From: Pelodera strongyloides
Taxonomy: Eukaryota > Nematoda > Chromadorea > Rhabditida > Rhabditidae
Length of the DNA stretch: 64,000 nucleotides
Reading direction: 5' to 3'
Assembly: GCA_036852015.1 (NCBI GenBank)
Contig: JAANDG010000584.1
Location: 1-64,000 of the forward strand
Shown here one piece after another: positions 50,099 through 60,371 of the stretch; position 1 is the stretch's first letter; each line of letters begins with the position of its first letter. The notes under the pieces are model-generated. The model was not told the DNA's origin and did not search any database. It saw only the letters and a program-made list of their open reading frames with translations. Made by a program: the position numbers and the translations under genes.

Positions 50099-53000
50099 AT
50101 GTCGATGTCATTCGAGGATATCGTTGAAGATCTCCACGATAAGATTGATGGAGTGAACAGGTTGGGTTACTATATTTGTATTTAAAGCGAAATACCGGCC
50201 GGTTTTTGAAACATATCGAGTAGATCAGCATTCTTATGCAAATAACATAAATTATAATAAAAACTCGAGCCATTTAGCATAAATAGGTAAGAATTCAGTT
50301 GACCACGATGCAAAAACCGGCCGGTATTTCGCTTTAAATGCAATAGCATTCCTTCATTTTGTGCCCTTTAATGATTCCCGCTCGTCTCGCATGTTTATGT
50401 GATTCATTTTGGATGGGAGGGTAATGATCTCTCTTGATGAGATTTTAAGTATTGGCGTAATCAAGTGACGGATGATGTGACATGCAACTTGTGTTTTATT
50501 TGGTTAATAATTCAGATACAACCCGGAAAATGTGACGGAACTCGAGAAATGCATCAAGGTGGGTATTGAGTTAGTGTGTGCCTTATTGAGAAAAATTGGG
50601 TAGATGTGCGCGTAGACAAAAAATACAATCCAGCCCTCGTATGTGCGCTCTGTGCTCTGTGCCATGGAATTCTGCACACACTGTGTTTTAGTTGCTGAAC
50701 AGGCTCTTCCTATAGCATACATACTGTGGCCATATACATAATTATATTCCTATTCCCCATGGGGAAACTTCTGTCTTTTCCCTACGATTCTCGTGATCTC
50801 GTGTTAGAATTCTATTTTCTGTCCCCAGAGAATATTTCCCCAAGGGAATTGCAGTGATGAATATGCAGGGAACCTCACACTTACTTCCATTTTAGACTAT
50901 GATAAACGACAGCGAGTACGACCGTGACATCTGTCTTACTACTCTGAAGTTGTACCAGCTGAACCCTGACAAGTTGGTTGCATTTCTACTTTCTACGTTC
51001 TCGAACGCGCAGGCGCGCGCGTAACTAGAGGCCCAAATTGGAGTGCACGCGTAGCTAGCCGCGCAAATTGGAGTGCACGCGTAGCTAGCCGCGCTTTTGT
51101 GAACGCGCGCGTAGTTATCCGCGATCCGCGCGGTTAGATAGCGGGTAATAATACATGGTGGAGTGAGTTACCGCGCAGCGCAGCAACGCAAGTCCGCACA
51201 ACCAGCAAACGTTTTGGCAGCTGCGCGTCCGAGGTTCAGAGTTGGTTGCATTTACGACGGCGGATTGACATTCGTGTCATTTCATAGTGTGCATTTGGGC
51301 AGAGCATTTGATGTTTTGATATGCAGTTCTGTTTTACTTTTACTAGAAAGAATGTGGAATGTTTTAGGTACGATGAGGTTGTCGTTCGTAATATTCTCAT
51401 GAAAACGCTGATGAATCTGCCTGCTCCGGATTTCGCCCTTGCCAAGTATTTGATCGATGCGAGCAGGCTCGGAAGCCAGGTTAGTCCAGGGCATAATGCC
51501 TCCTATAAGCAAATTCTGTCCGTGCCTTTCTGGGATATTTATGGGACCGCCCCTCGAAATCGACTTGCTTAGGGCGCGTTTAAGATGGCCGAAAGAAAGA
51601 AAAAAAATGCGTTTTCGGCCGTTCAGGTTGGCCGAAAAGAAATTTTTTAATACTTAAGGGAAAATGAAAAAACACAGTAATTTTTTTCGGGTTTTGTCTG
51701 CGTCTCTTGTTTTTGCATTGTCTTTCAAAAGTTTTATTTTCGCCCAACCTGAACGACCGAAAACGCATTTTTTTTTCTTTCTTTCGGCCATCTTAAACCA
51801 TAGGTGACTCTAGGCCCGCAGGCATGCATTTAAGCAAATATGCCCTAGGGCGTGCCCTTCAATTGTAGAAGGCCGGGATAAGGCCACAAACGGGGAAAAT
51901 GTCGGTCCGAACCTGGGGCGTGCCCGTTACATGGCACTTTGCCGTAGCCTTGCATTTTGTAAAGCGCGCGAAAGTTGGGATTTAAATTTTTGTGAAGCAG
52001 CTGCCGTAATATTTCGCAACCAGCAGAGACGACCATACGCGGTATGGCCGAGTGGTCTAAGGCGCTAGTTTGGAGTACGTGTTTAGCTAATGTCGCAAGT
52101 TCGATTCCTGTCCGGTGCATTTGTCTTGCGAAGTTCTAGGTACTTATGTATGTTGTGTTTCCGTGTGTAAGTTCGTGGTTGGTTAGCTACAACGGTGTAT
52201 TTTCTTTTTCTGCCCGTTTCAAAACGGCCCGTTTGTGGCCCTCTCACAAAAGCCTCAGGGCGTACCCAGGGCACCCTCTAAGGCCGGTAACGGGCCAGCC
52301 CCGTTCCACAGAAAAGGGCACGCCTTCGGGCCTAGAGTCACCTGAGACGCGCCCTAAATATTCGAATCGCTTGTTAGTTAGGCCGTGCGCTGAGCAAATT
52401 TATACGTTGTAAACTTGCAGTTTGACGTAGGGAGTTTCTCCGTTGGGATGACGCAAACGAGGTATTGCTGAGGGTATATTTAGCCCTGTTTTCACTATTT
52501 GGTGAAACATAGTGTTTTGTTCGAAAGGTGGACTTTCACGTGTTGGGTTTTTGTTCTTATCTTTTATTTGAGTTTATCTTTTATTCGTCGCCTTCCAGGA
52601 GTTGAAGAGAATTTTCGATCTCGGTACCGTGCTTGAATCGTGCAATTTTGCTGTCTTCTGGAAACTAATGAAGGTATGGTTATTATACACTGGATAAAGA
52701 AAGGGAGAAATATGTGAACGTGTGCGAAATGCAACACTTTGCCTTCATTTTCTTTATACTACTATTTGATGTTTTCAAATGTGTAATGCACGTATATATT
52801 GAAAACTTTATTCTGAAAAAAGAACAAAAGCGAAATACGATGTTGTAGTATTGATGATGTATGATGTAGTATTTACATTTTGTAATAGTTTTTTGTTTCA
52901 GGGCGAGTACAAACCATCGAGCGCATCTGACGAGAAATTCAGAACCCCCGCAGAGGTGATTTTATTTATTTTTATATTTTATTTAACGGACCTTTTTTGG

Positions 53001-54439
53001 ATTGTTGGTCTGGCCCCTCCTCCTGAGTAAGATCGAAGCTTTTCCTTGTCAAACAGTCAATGGACAGTGAACATTTTCTTGTGTCGAGTTTGCAATGCCT
53101 GCTGCACTTTTATTTATTAAACAAAATTAATAAAAGAAACGTAAGTATAAAAAATTCAAAGTAATAAAGGAAGGGGAAATTGAGGCTAGTCCTTCAATAG
53201 CCCGTATTCTCGGGTCGACGGGAATGTTCCGTTTGGGAGCTCATTCGTATGCAAATTTTTCCTCCAGCTAGTCTAGATAGTTCGAGAAATTTGCATACAA
53301 AGGATTTCCCAAACGGAACGTTTCCGTCGACCCGAGAATACGGGCTATTGGAACCAGTTTCCCCCGGTGAACATGGCGGTGTCATACATCAACTTTTTCA
53401 TCGTTTCAGATCCCCAAGCTCGTCCGGTCGGTGAACGGTTTTGAGGAGGCGGTACGGCAGTTTGGATGTCGTGTCATCTCGGTCACCTATCAGAATATCG
53501 CCAAGGATGTGCTGGTTCGACTCCTCGGAGGGGCATCGGGTAGGTTTTTGGACTAGAATAGTAACATGTTTCAACTTCTTTATTTATTGTGATGTTAGCG
53601 GTGTCTGTTTTGTTTTTATTTCTGCGAGGACGTCGGGTTCACCTTCATGTTTCAACTTATTAGTTATTAGTGATGTTGTCGTTTCCGTTGTTGAATCCTG
53701 ACTTTGAGTGAGGAAGTCATACTCATGTAGATTTATGGGAATGCTGGAAGAAGCACTTTTAAAGTTTGTGCTCTTCGGACGTTTCTGTGGATTACTTGGT
53801 ATCTAATTGTCTCTTTCTAAGGTTGTGAGAGTTCACAACACTATTTATACACAGAAAGTTAGTCTTAATTATAGGTGATTTCCGGTTTCTGCTAATCTCG
53901 AACGCGTCCTAAGAATTTGATAAGTGAACGTCGTCTTTCGTTCAGATTCCCAATTGGCCGAATATGCGAAGAAGTTTGGATGGGAGTACAAGAGTGGTGA
54001 CAAATCGTATTTCATTGCGAATCATGAAGCCACGATCAAGAGTAGGAACATTGATGAGAAACTCACCTTTGATGGTAAGCTATAGATAGCTTTTATGATT
54101 TTGTTAGGAGTTCAGTGTCAAAGCTTTCATATGAGAATGAGAAAGTAGGATTCTTTTGTCACTTTACAGCGTTTGCTTACAATAGTTGAACACTATTAGA
54201 ATATTAAATTTGATTAGTGATGTTTCATGAAAATGGGTCTCGGCTTGGTTGTGCATAAGCAGAACTTTCTCTCTTTCTAACTAAAGTACCGTAAGGGATT
54301 TATGATGGCATGTACTGCTGTGAGATCGTAGAATGCAAATCTGTAGGTAGTAAAACGAAAATGTAAGTTAATAAGTAATTATTTATTTTCAGATGTGCAA
54401 GACATTTTGAGGGAAGTATCCACAACTCACCTCCAATAA
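50099..54439 (+). CDS. EIF3K: Eukaryotic translation initiation factor 3 subunit K
   Basis: Exons 50099-50160, 50516-50558, 50896-50972, 51368-51479, 52599-52673, 52902-52955, 53410-53539, 53946-54074, 54393-54439 join to 242 aa plus TAA. It is a non-core subunit of the eIF3 complex that works in cytosolic 40S pre-initiation. Diagnostic strings: RYNPENVTELEKCI, TLKLYQLNPDKY, ILMKTLMNLPAPDFALAKYLID, SCNFAVFWKLM (PCI/HAM region) and a C-terminal winged-helix part with AKKFGWEY. Length is close to that of nematode eIF3k (about 240) and longer than human (218). A second ATG two codons later (MSMSFED) is a possible alternative start. AATAAA at 54806-54811. Intron 51480-52598 carries a nested element with a tRNA-derived sequence. 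Confidence 0.95.
50182..50337. mobile_element. MITE family A, copy 8
   Basis: A 156-bp copy with both ends intact, in EIF3K intron 1, 21 bp after the exon. Confidence 0.88.
50726..50870. mobile_element. MITE family G, copy 2 (diverged)
   Basis: It shares GTGGCCATAT, CCCCATGGGGAAA and TTTCCCCAAGGGAATT with family G copy 1; ends are weaker. It lies in EIF3K intron 2. Confidence 0.6.
51027..51086. repeat. 30-bp tandem repeat, 2 copies, CpG-rich
   Basis: Unit starts AAATTGGAGTGCACGCGTAG and ends CTAGCCGCGC; two identical copies, with diverged CGCGCGTAG/TTATCCGCG remnants up to about 51131. EIF3K intron 3. Confidence 0.9.
51579..51798. mobile_element. Nested palindromic MITE
   Basis: Arms TTAAGATGGCCGAAAGAAAG and onward (through TGCGTTTTCGGCCGTTCAGG) are matched inversely at 51740-51796. 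The centre is about 100 bp and AT-rich. It interrupts the TIR of the surrounding element. Confidence 0.85.
52038..52119 (+). pseudogene. tRNA-derived sequence (Leu/Ser-like), probably non-functional
   Basis: It has a good A box (TGGCCGAGTGGTCTAAGGCG from 52045) and B box (GTTCGATTCC, 52099-52108). TAGTT/AGCTA can form an anticodon stem, but the loop between them is 14 nt instead of 7. The acceptor arms do not pair and the T stem has a mismatch. The A-box form is that of class II tRNA-Leu. A small intron in the loop is possible but would not fix the acceptor stem. Confidence 0.6.
53195..53350. mobile_element. Palindromic MITE in EIF3K intron 6
   Basis: The left arm CAATAGCCCGTATTCTCGGG continues about 45 bp and pairs with the right arm ending CCCGTATT-complement CGGGCTATTG at 53350. 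Inner arms AATTTGCATAC also pair. A 156-bp near-complete hairpin. Confidence 0.85.
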
Positions 54440-56107
54440 GTATTTAGTTTAACAGGTTCTGTGAGGTAGCGGTTTTGTAACTGTGTTTTTTGTTCTACTT
54501 ATTTTCTTTGTGTCTGGTAGATGTATCTTTGAAATGCTGGCACTTAGCGGGAATTTGAAACTTGAAACTCTGGTTTTGCTGCACAATTGTGACTACTTTC
54601 TATTATATTGCAGATCACAGTAAACCTGGTAGTTCCTTCTTACGAATTGTTATTTCACGTTTCCTCTAGAAACTTTTTCTAGAGCTTTCTTTTTCTTGTT
54701 TGTTTTCCATGATTTCATTACTTTGAAATAGTCATGATTGTTCTTGTTTTTGTTATTCGTAATGTTGAAATATGTTTTAACTTTATGCACGTTGTTTTCA
54801 TATGGAATAAATGTGTTCCGCAAATAGTTGCTTTCTGCGTGCACTAGTTTTTCGGAGTGTGTCATGGCTGTTTTGTGGATCGCCGACTCAGTGCCGCGCG
54901 TCTTTCTCGTTCGCCAGATTGTCGCCGCACTACCTTTTGCGTATTTTCACACATCCAAATTGTGCGTGTGTAGGCATTTCGGAACGCCTCCAATTGTAAG
55001 ACCTTTTCCATGAAATGCGTTTATGCAACAAAAGTATGATATCAGAAAACATACAATTTACGGTGAGCAGATTTGGATTTGATGGTATGGTGTGTAAAAT
55101 ATGGGGAAAACAGGCAACTTGGGTTAGGACATTCGAACACAACATGGGAATAGATAAAGTAAAAATATAAGCAGTGAAAGTCACAAATATGCAGATCGAA
55201 CAAATATATGATTTGGAAAGATTATGTACAAGAATTCATGTCCCTTTAGTAGATTTACGCCCATCTTACTATTGTACGCCACAAAAGCATGCCTATTTTG
55301 GGGCATATTTCCGGGCTTTTAATTAAAAAAAACATGAATTACTTCCGTGAGATCTTTTGGGCAAAACAGGGCCTATGTTATGTATGACGGTTTACAAAAG
55401 CTTAGGTTCTGGTTTTCTACACAACTGGGTAAAGTTTTTACTGCCACTTATTGTTAGGTAAGATTACTGTAATGGACGTAGCCAAATGTATACGGTATTA
55501 CTACAAAGCACCTACACATCACAAGCACAGTATGCGTTCGTTATTGACTTTGTAAAGCTTATCACACTCAGAAAAGCCAGAATATATTCAATGCGAAAGT
55601 TCGCGTACTCGCCGCGCAACGGACCTCCCACTGCGGGCGCGGTAGGTATTTCACAAGACCGCGGCGGATACGCTTACTTTCACATTGACTTTGCAAAATT
55701 TGATCGTGTGCTAATTGTATGTGCTGAGTGATTGCTTTGTTGTGCGACGTGCATGTATCTGTGAACATGGTGCAATTACGTGCACATGTTTTTTCTAGTG
55801 GAAATGTACTATGATATAAAAGAAGAAGTTAGTGTTAGTCTGGTGTGGAAAGTTGTAGTTAGCAAAGAAAACTTTTTGTAAAAGGGATGTGCCTTACTTC
55901 TATAACACTGATGAAACTTCGTACCATCGCCGCGCACACAAAGGGTCCGTCGCCTGGGTGAGCCGCCCCGCTGGGTCGGTCCCTCTATGGTGCGCGGCGA
56001 TGACGCTAACAATTTTACGTACTCTTAATAGTGTTCATAGACAGTGGATTAGTTTCATTATCCTATAGGTGAGAATACCCGGTGAACTCCAGCTTACACT
56101 TTCCCAA
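54440..56107. other. EIF3K-membrane protein intergenic region
   Basis: EIF3K 3' UTR probably runs to 54811. The rest holds CpG-rich patches (54885-54930, 55605-55675, 55905-56010) and no supported exon. The genes on either side converge. Confidence 0.5.
55925..56002. other. GC-rich hairpin
   Basis: CATCGCCGCGCAC (55925-55937) pairs perfectly with GTGCGCGGCGATG (55990-56002). The loop contains a second near-pair, AGGGTCCG/CGGTCCCT. This could be a structured RNA or an element core; no conserved RNA family is recognised. Confidence 0.65.
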
Positions 56108-57026
56108 TCATACTGTAGTCACAAGGGCATCTTCTAGGGCATAGTTGATAATGAAACCATTTCCATTCATATAAGTGGCTCCCCCTTTTCCTCCCAAACT
56201 ACCAGTGCTTTCCAGGTAAGTCGATGCCGTCAGCGGAGCTACAGACGAGCATGAATGCCGTCCCGAATCAATGGACGACAGCAGCCTCGGATCTAACGAG
56301 AACTTTTGCTCGATCCGGTCGCCGGTCATGAACCGCGGGTCAAAGGTCGACTTCCTGCGCAACTTGGGACGTTGCTTCCGCTTTTGGTAGAACGAACACT
56401 AAATAAGGTCATATACTTCTGACAAGGTGTTACGACCGAAGACTCGGGAAGTACGTCGCAAGAGCTACAGTAGGCTTTGGAAGTAAAGAGTAACGATGAT
56501 GAATAAAATCAAGTATTTCAAATTTGCGTGTTACTCAGGAAGGCTCGAATTACTCTGGCGCGGAGCTACAACTATGCTACGTATTTATATATTAAAATTA
56601 CCTTTGTTATATCGATACAACATACGCAAATGCATGCGAGGAGTGCGAGAACAGTGAAGATGAGAAAGATGACAAGTCCTATTGGGTAGTGGCAGTGGCA
56701 GGCCAACTCCTTGCCATCCCTGAGCGGCTGCGGATCCGTCATCTCCTTAAAATAGTATTGATTGATTAAAGGCGACGCGACCGCGACGCACTGGACACTA
56801 TTCTGCATTTACCGTAGCTGGCCACTGTGCTAGAACTGTCCCTTTTTGAAGGGTTCAGGTCCAAGAAAAATTGAACACAAGGAAAAGTCAGGCTGTCTTT
56901 GTTCACATGCTACCCTTTACTACAATGCCAATCGTTTCTAAGAGAACTGCCATCAAATAATTTATGCACAGAGTTGAAAGTGTAACTTACCCCAATATAG
57001 ATTTCGAATACAAATCGCTTGTGCAT
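56108..57026 (-). CDS. Unrecognised single-pass membrane protein (3' exons; 5' end tentative)
   Basis: Well supported minus-strand exons: 56745-56602 and 56398-56108 (TGA), phase 0 junction, GT-AG. They encode MTDPQPLRDG, then CHCHYP, one strongly hydrophobic segment (IGLVIFLIFTVLALLACICV), CCIDITK, a basic stop-transfer stretch (YQKRKQRPKLRRK) and a Ser/Gly-rich tail of about 85 residues ending in DALVTTV, whose last residues TTV resemble a class I PDZ ligand. The acceptor before 56745 is TTTTAAG. A further exon 57026-56991 (MHKRFVFEIYIG) has a good GTAAGT donor and fits in phase, giving 156 aa, but no signal peptide. Other possible exons lie upstream (57969-58051, 60327-60371, 60684-60722). 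The family is not recognised. Confidence 0.6.
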
Positions 57027-57064
57027 TTTTTGACTTTTCTTTACGTAGTAGAGCAGAGAGTGGA

Positions 57065-57110
57065 AGAGAGAGAGAGGAGAGGGGGGTAGAGAGACAGAGA
57101 ATAAAGACAG
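57065..57110. repeat. GA-rich simple repeat
   Basis: Imperfect (GA)n with a G6 run. On the minus strand it is the pyrimidine tract before the tentative exon 57026-56991. Confidence 0.85.
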
Positions 57111-57693
57111 AGAATAAGTTATAAATTCCAGGGCTTAAGTCTGACCTTAAATACAGTGATATGATATTATGTAATCCAGAATAGAAAAACAATGTTTGAG
57201 TAGTAGTACAATTCTGTTAGGTTCAAGATGGTTGAGCTTCAATGCTATCAAATATCTACTGGCATCTTGCCATCTTAAAATGAGTGACGGGAAGTGACAG
57301 GGGAATTATATGTTATGAAAAAATGTTTTCTGAGTTTGGAAAGAGTTCATGGAATGAATACTGCGAGTATATCATCTACTTAGTAGAGAATAGATTATGA
57401 AAAAATCGTCTAGGATGATCACAGGGTTGTCATGAGTGGTATTCAGTAAACAAGAACGTTCACATCAGACTCGAACTGGAGAACTATAAAATATAATGAG
57501 GCAGGTCATTAGCAACACAAGGCGATGGTAAAATCTAATAACAATGCTTTGAAAGTTGGAATCGCGGAGTTTCGATTTTATGACGAGCACAACGCTTTTT
57601 TATGGGACTTCGAAAATCGTACGGCTACGTTGGGTAAAACTTATTCACGTCAACGTCAACACCACGTGCCACATCGTTTTAATAATAAAATAA

Positions 57694-57955
57694 TTAAAGG
57701 GATAAGTTCACCTCGAATTGCACCTTTTTTCATAATTTCTATTGATAGGTCCGTGCATGCTGCATACATACCATTTAACTACGGCTGCGGTACAACGGTT
57801 GTTTTGCAAAGTCGAGGTAGCTTAGCTTGTGAGCTTGATCCTGGCTCGAGGAGCAAAGAAAATTTACTGCAATTTTCGTATTTTGACCGTAATAGGTCAT
57901 ACTATCAATAGAAATTATAAAAAAGGCGCAATTCGAGGTGAACCTATCCCTTTAA
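57694..57955. mobile_element. MITE family C, copy 2
   Basis: Ends TTAAAGGGATAAGTTCACCT and its inverse; TIR about 50 bp through ATAATTTCTATTGATA. Related to 32173-32534 but with a non-palindromic centre. A long plus-strand reading frame across it is not a gene. Confidence 0.82.
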
Positions 57956-57968
57956 CGGAGTCGCTTAC

Positions 57969-58051
57969 CTAGGCTCCTATTGGGCCGTGCGATGATCTGC
58001 GTGGTAGCCAGAGTCCCGAGGTGGAAATAAACGGTACGAATATGTGAATTT
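57969..58051 (-). other. Candidate exon of the membrane protein gene
   Basis: On the minus strand, an acceptor (TCTTATAG) and donor (GTAAGC) enclose an open 83 bp coding HIRTVYFHLGTLATTQ and IIARPNRSL. The phases (needs two bases in, leaves one) do not join directly to the known exons, so it is only a candidate. Confidence 0.3.
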
Positions 58052-59081
58052 CTATAAGACGAATATAGCTTTCTGCGCCTCTAGGGTTTATAAGCTAAGA
58101 AGTGCTGTGCGCAACTGAAAGTAGTAAAGTATATTTTCAGAACATTGAAACATAAAATAACGGAGTAGGCAGGGCCATGGTCCATAGTAAAACAAGTTAA
58201 ATATAGAGGATAAATACGAGGATGTAACTAATTAAACAAAAAAAATAGACGAAGGGATGCCAATAGGCTCTGATATCGTCGCCCATCACTTAGGTCCTTG
58301 TGTTAGAGTCTACAGTACCCTGCATACACACGACGCATAATACAGGGCTCTGTTAGGTGGCGCGCGGAAGCTATAGGTATAGGTGGGTCATCAGTAAACA
58401 ATGAAAAAAACTAGAATAAACAACCTGCGCATCAACAAAACACTCGAATTTTCGGGTTTGCATTTTAGACCAAAGAGTTGTTCGGTTCAGAAAAAAAAGT
58501 GAGAGAATCACGCTTCGGTTTGACAGTTTGTCTGTTTGTCAACATTTTTTTCGAGTGCAAAAGCAATCAGAGGGCCAATGACCAACCGGGAGTAAACTAC
58601 TTATTTCAGTAACGAGGACTTATCTCTCGGTTAAAATGGTTAAGATAAAGATATAAGATGTGCTCGCTAAGGTGATGAAGACTCCCTCTAAGTAGGCCAT
58701 TTTCAGAAGGCAACGTAACATCCATCATACACACAATGCGCTTCTGAATTGTTTGACCAAAACCAATATATCAGTGGTGTATACAAACTTACAACGTAAA
58801 AACACAGAAAGCACGCTTGGAATGTTGTCGAATATAATAAAATACCAAGCAAAAAAGTACCCGCACATATAATATAGACTCTGCTATCCTTTCGTAAAAA
58901 AACTACAACTCCCAGTCATTCTATAAAAAAAACTGATTAAATAAAGTTCTAATCGATATCCTTATCATAAGCGGAGAGCTCTTTGATCAAGACTACAGAA
59001 GAAAATAGGCTTGCGCAGGGGTTGTATGAAGGGGCAATCTGACCCAGAGGTGGATAAATAGAGAAGGGGATAAAGCTCCCT

Positions 59082-59145
59082 CTCTCTCTCATTCTGTCTT
59101 CTACCTCCGCTCCCTCTCTCTCTCTCTCTCTCTCCATTCCCCTCT
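59082..59145. repeat. CT-rich microsatellite
   Basis: (CT)n runs of 10-20 bp separated by CATTCTGTCTTCTACCTCCG. A (GA)n run of 20 bp follows at 59312-59333, so the two could pair. Confidence 0.9.
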
Positions 59146-60326
59146 TTATTATTGTCCCGTCTATCCCAGTCTGAAGGACTACCAAGGACCAAGCGGTGTT
59201 GTACTCTAAATGAACCTCGTATCTGAAGTGATTTCATGACTTATCCGAAAAATTTCACTTAGCACGTGAGCCCAATGCACTGGACGAAGTGGCGATTGTA
59301 AGGGTCTAGAATGAAGAGAGAGAGAGAGAGAGAACGTTAGAGAGTCAGATAAAGATATTCAATTCCCAGGTTTGTAAAGCGTAGATCCTGATCTTGATTT
59401 TTCTGTTACTCAGCAAATAAATAATCAAAACGAAACAGAGGTCTTCCAGGAGATGTCCATAACTGTGAAATACACACTCCCATGAAGTATTTTCATTTTC
59501 GTGAACTAAATCATTTAGATTTAGTCCAGTGGAGGCTTGTTCATCTGTCTGATTGTCAGGCGAATCAATTATCAACGAAGACGAAGTAATCGCGGACATA
59601 CTACATACAGTCAAAACAGCTGAGAGTTCGCCACGTATTCGTCAGATTCTTTCACATTGCCTTTCGTGGAGTAGGCTAGAAGGCAGTAACGTGGTCAATC
59701 GCAAGATGTTCGGTGTGGCTAAGTGACCATGTTTTCGCGGTAAACATTTTTAGATGTTTGTGAACACTCTCAACACACATAAATGCATGCATCAGATGGA
59801 AACAATTCGTATTTCAATTCCATTATAATATAGTTAGAAATAGGGTGAGTGTTGTGGCCCTCTTTACATAGCACGCGCCAGATTCATTTTCGAAAAACGT
59901 CATTTTTGTATGCACAAGAGAGTTCGGGAACTATTTTTCCCGATTGATGGGGTTAAAATTAGAAAAAAATAGCGAGTGCTTTGTCCGGCGAGTATTTGTT
60001 GAACTATCAATGCTTATCCTATCAGTAACTTTGTTAAAATAACAATACAGTACGTTCTACAAAATGATCTGCAAAATTGAGCTAAATGACATTTTCGAAG
60101 AAAAGGTAATAATAAGCTTGTCGATAGCTGAGTTCTGTAGATTTTCGGGGAGCCTATATACTTGTAGAACACTGTATAATAACTAGCACTAATGTAGTAA
60201 TCTAACATCCGATTAGACGGTTCAGGCGAACGGCGCTCAACCTGTCTCTCTTTGGCGCACACTTTGTTCGCCACCTCTGAGCGAAAAGAACTGTGGCATG
60301 CGTCACACTATAGCATGTCAACTTAC

Positions 60327-60371
60327 CTGTTTGATATAAGCTGTCGACTCCCAAGCAAACGTACGGTTCAT
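60327..60371 (-). other. Candidate first or internal exon
   Basis: Minus strand: ATG AAC CGT ... CAG then GTAAGT, encoding MNRTFAWESTAYIKQ, phase 0 out. The upstream TTGTTAG would also allow it to be internal in another frame (INNEPYVCLGVDSLYQT). Not linked to other exons with certainty. Confidence 0.3.

Larger units (their letters stand above)
51569..52357. mobile_element. TIR element carrying a tRNA-derived sequence and a nested palindrome
   Basis: Ends TTAGGGCGCGT (51569) and ACGCGCCCTAA (52347-52357). Beyond these, GGTGACTCTAGGCCCG (51803 on) is matched inversely by CGGGCCTAGAGTCACC (52327-52342). The left arm is split after GGGCGCGT by a second palindrome (51579-51798). The interior holds a tRNA-like sequence (52038-52119). 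It lies in EIF3K intron 4. Confidence 0.8.

Noticed and set aside
51845..52274. Minus-strand frames containing RTGIELATL and DRNRTCDIS
   Set aside because: These are the familiar antisense translation of tRNA-like B and A boxes, not protein genes.
11927..54439. Nematode-style operons (AQR-WARS1, ankyrin/GH20-EIF3K)
   Set aside because: Spacing is 1.2-1.8 kb rather than about 100 bp, and no spliced-leader signal can be proven from sequence alone.
55906..55921. CTGATGA near GAAAC, suggesting a hammerhead ribozyme (also 30272 and 61745)
   Set aside because: The GAAA core is not separated from CUGAUGA by a stem II, and no stem I/III pairing fits.
57525..57911. 128-codon plus-strand open frame
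   Set aside because: It runs into MITE family C copy 2 and ends inside its arm; amino-acid content looks random.
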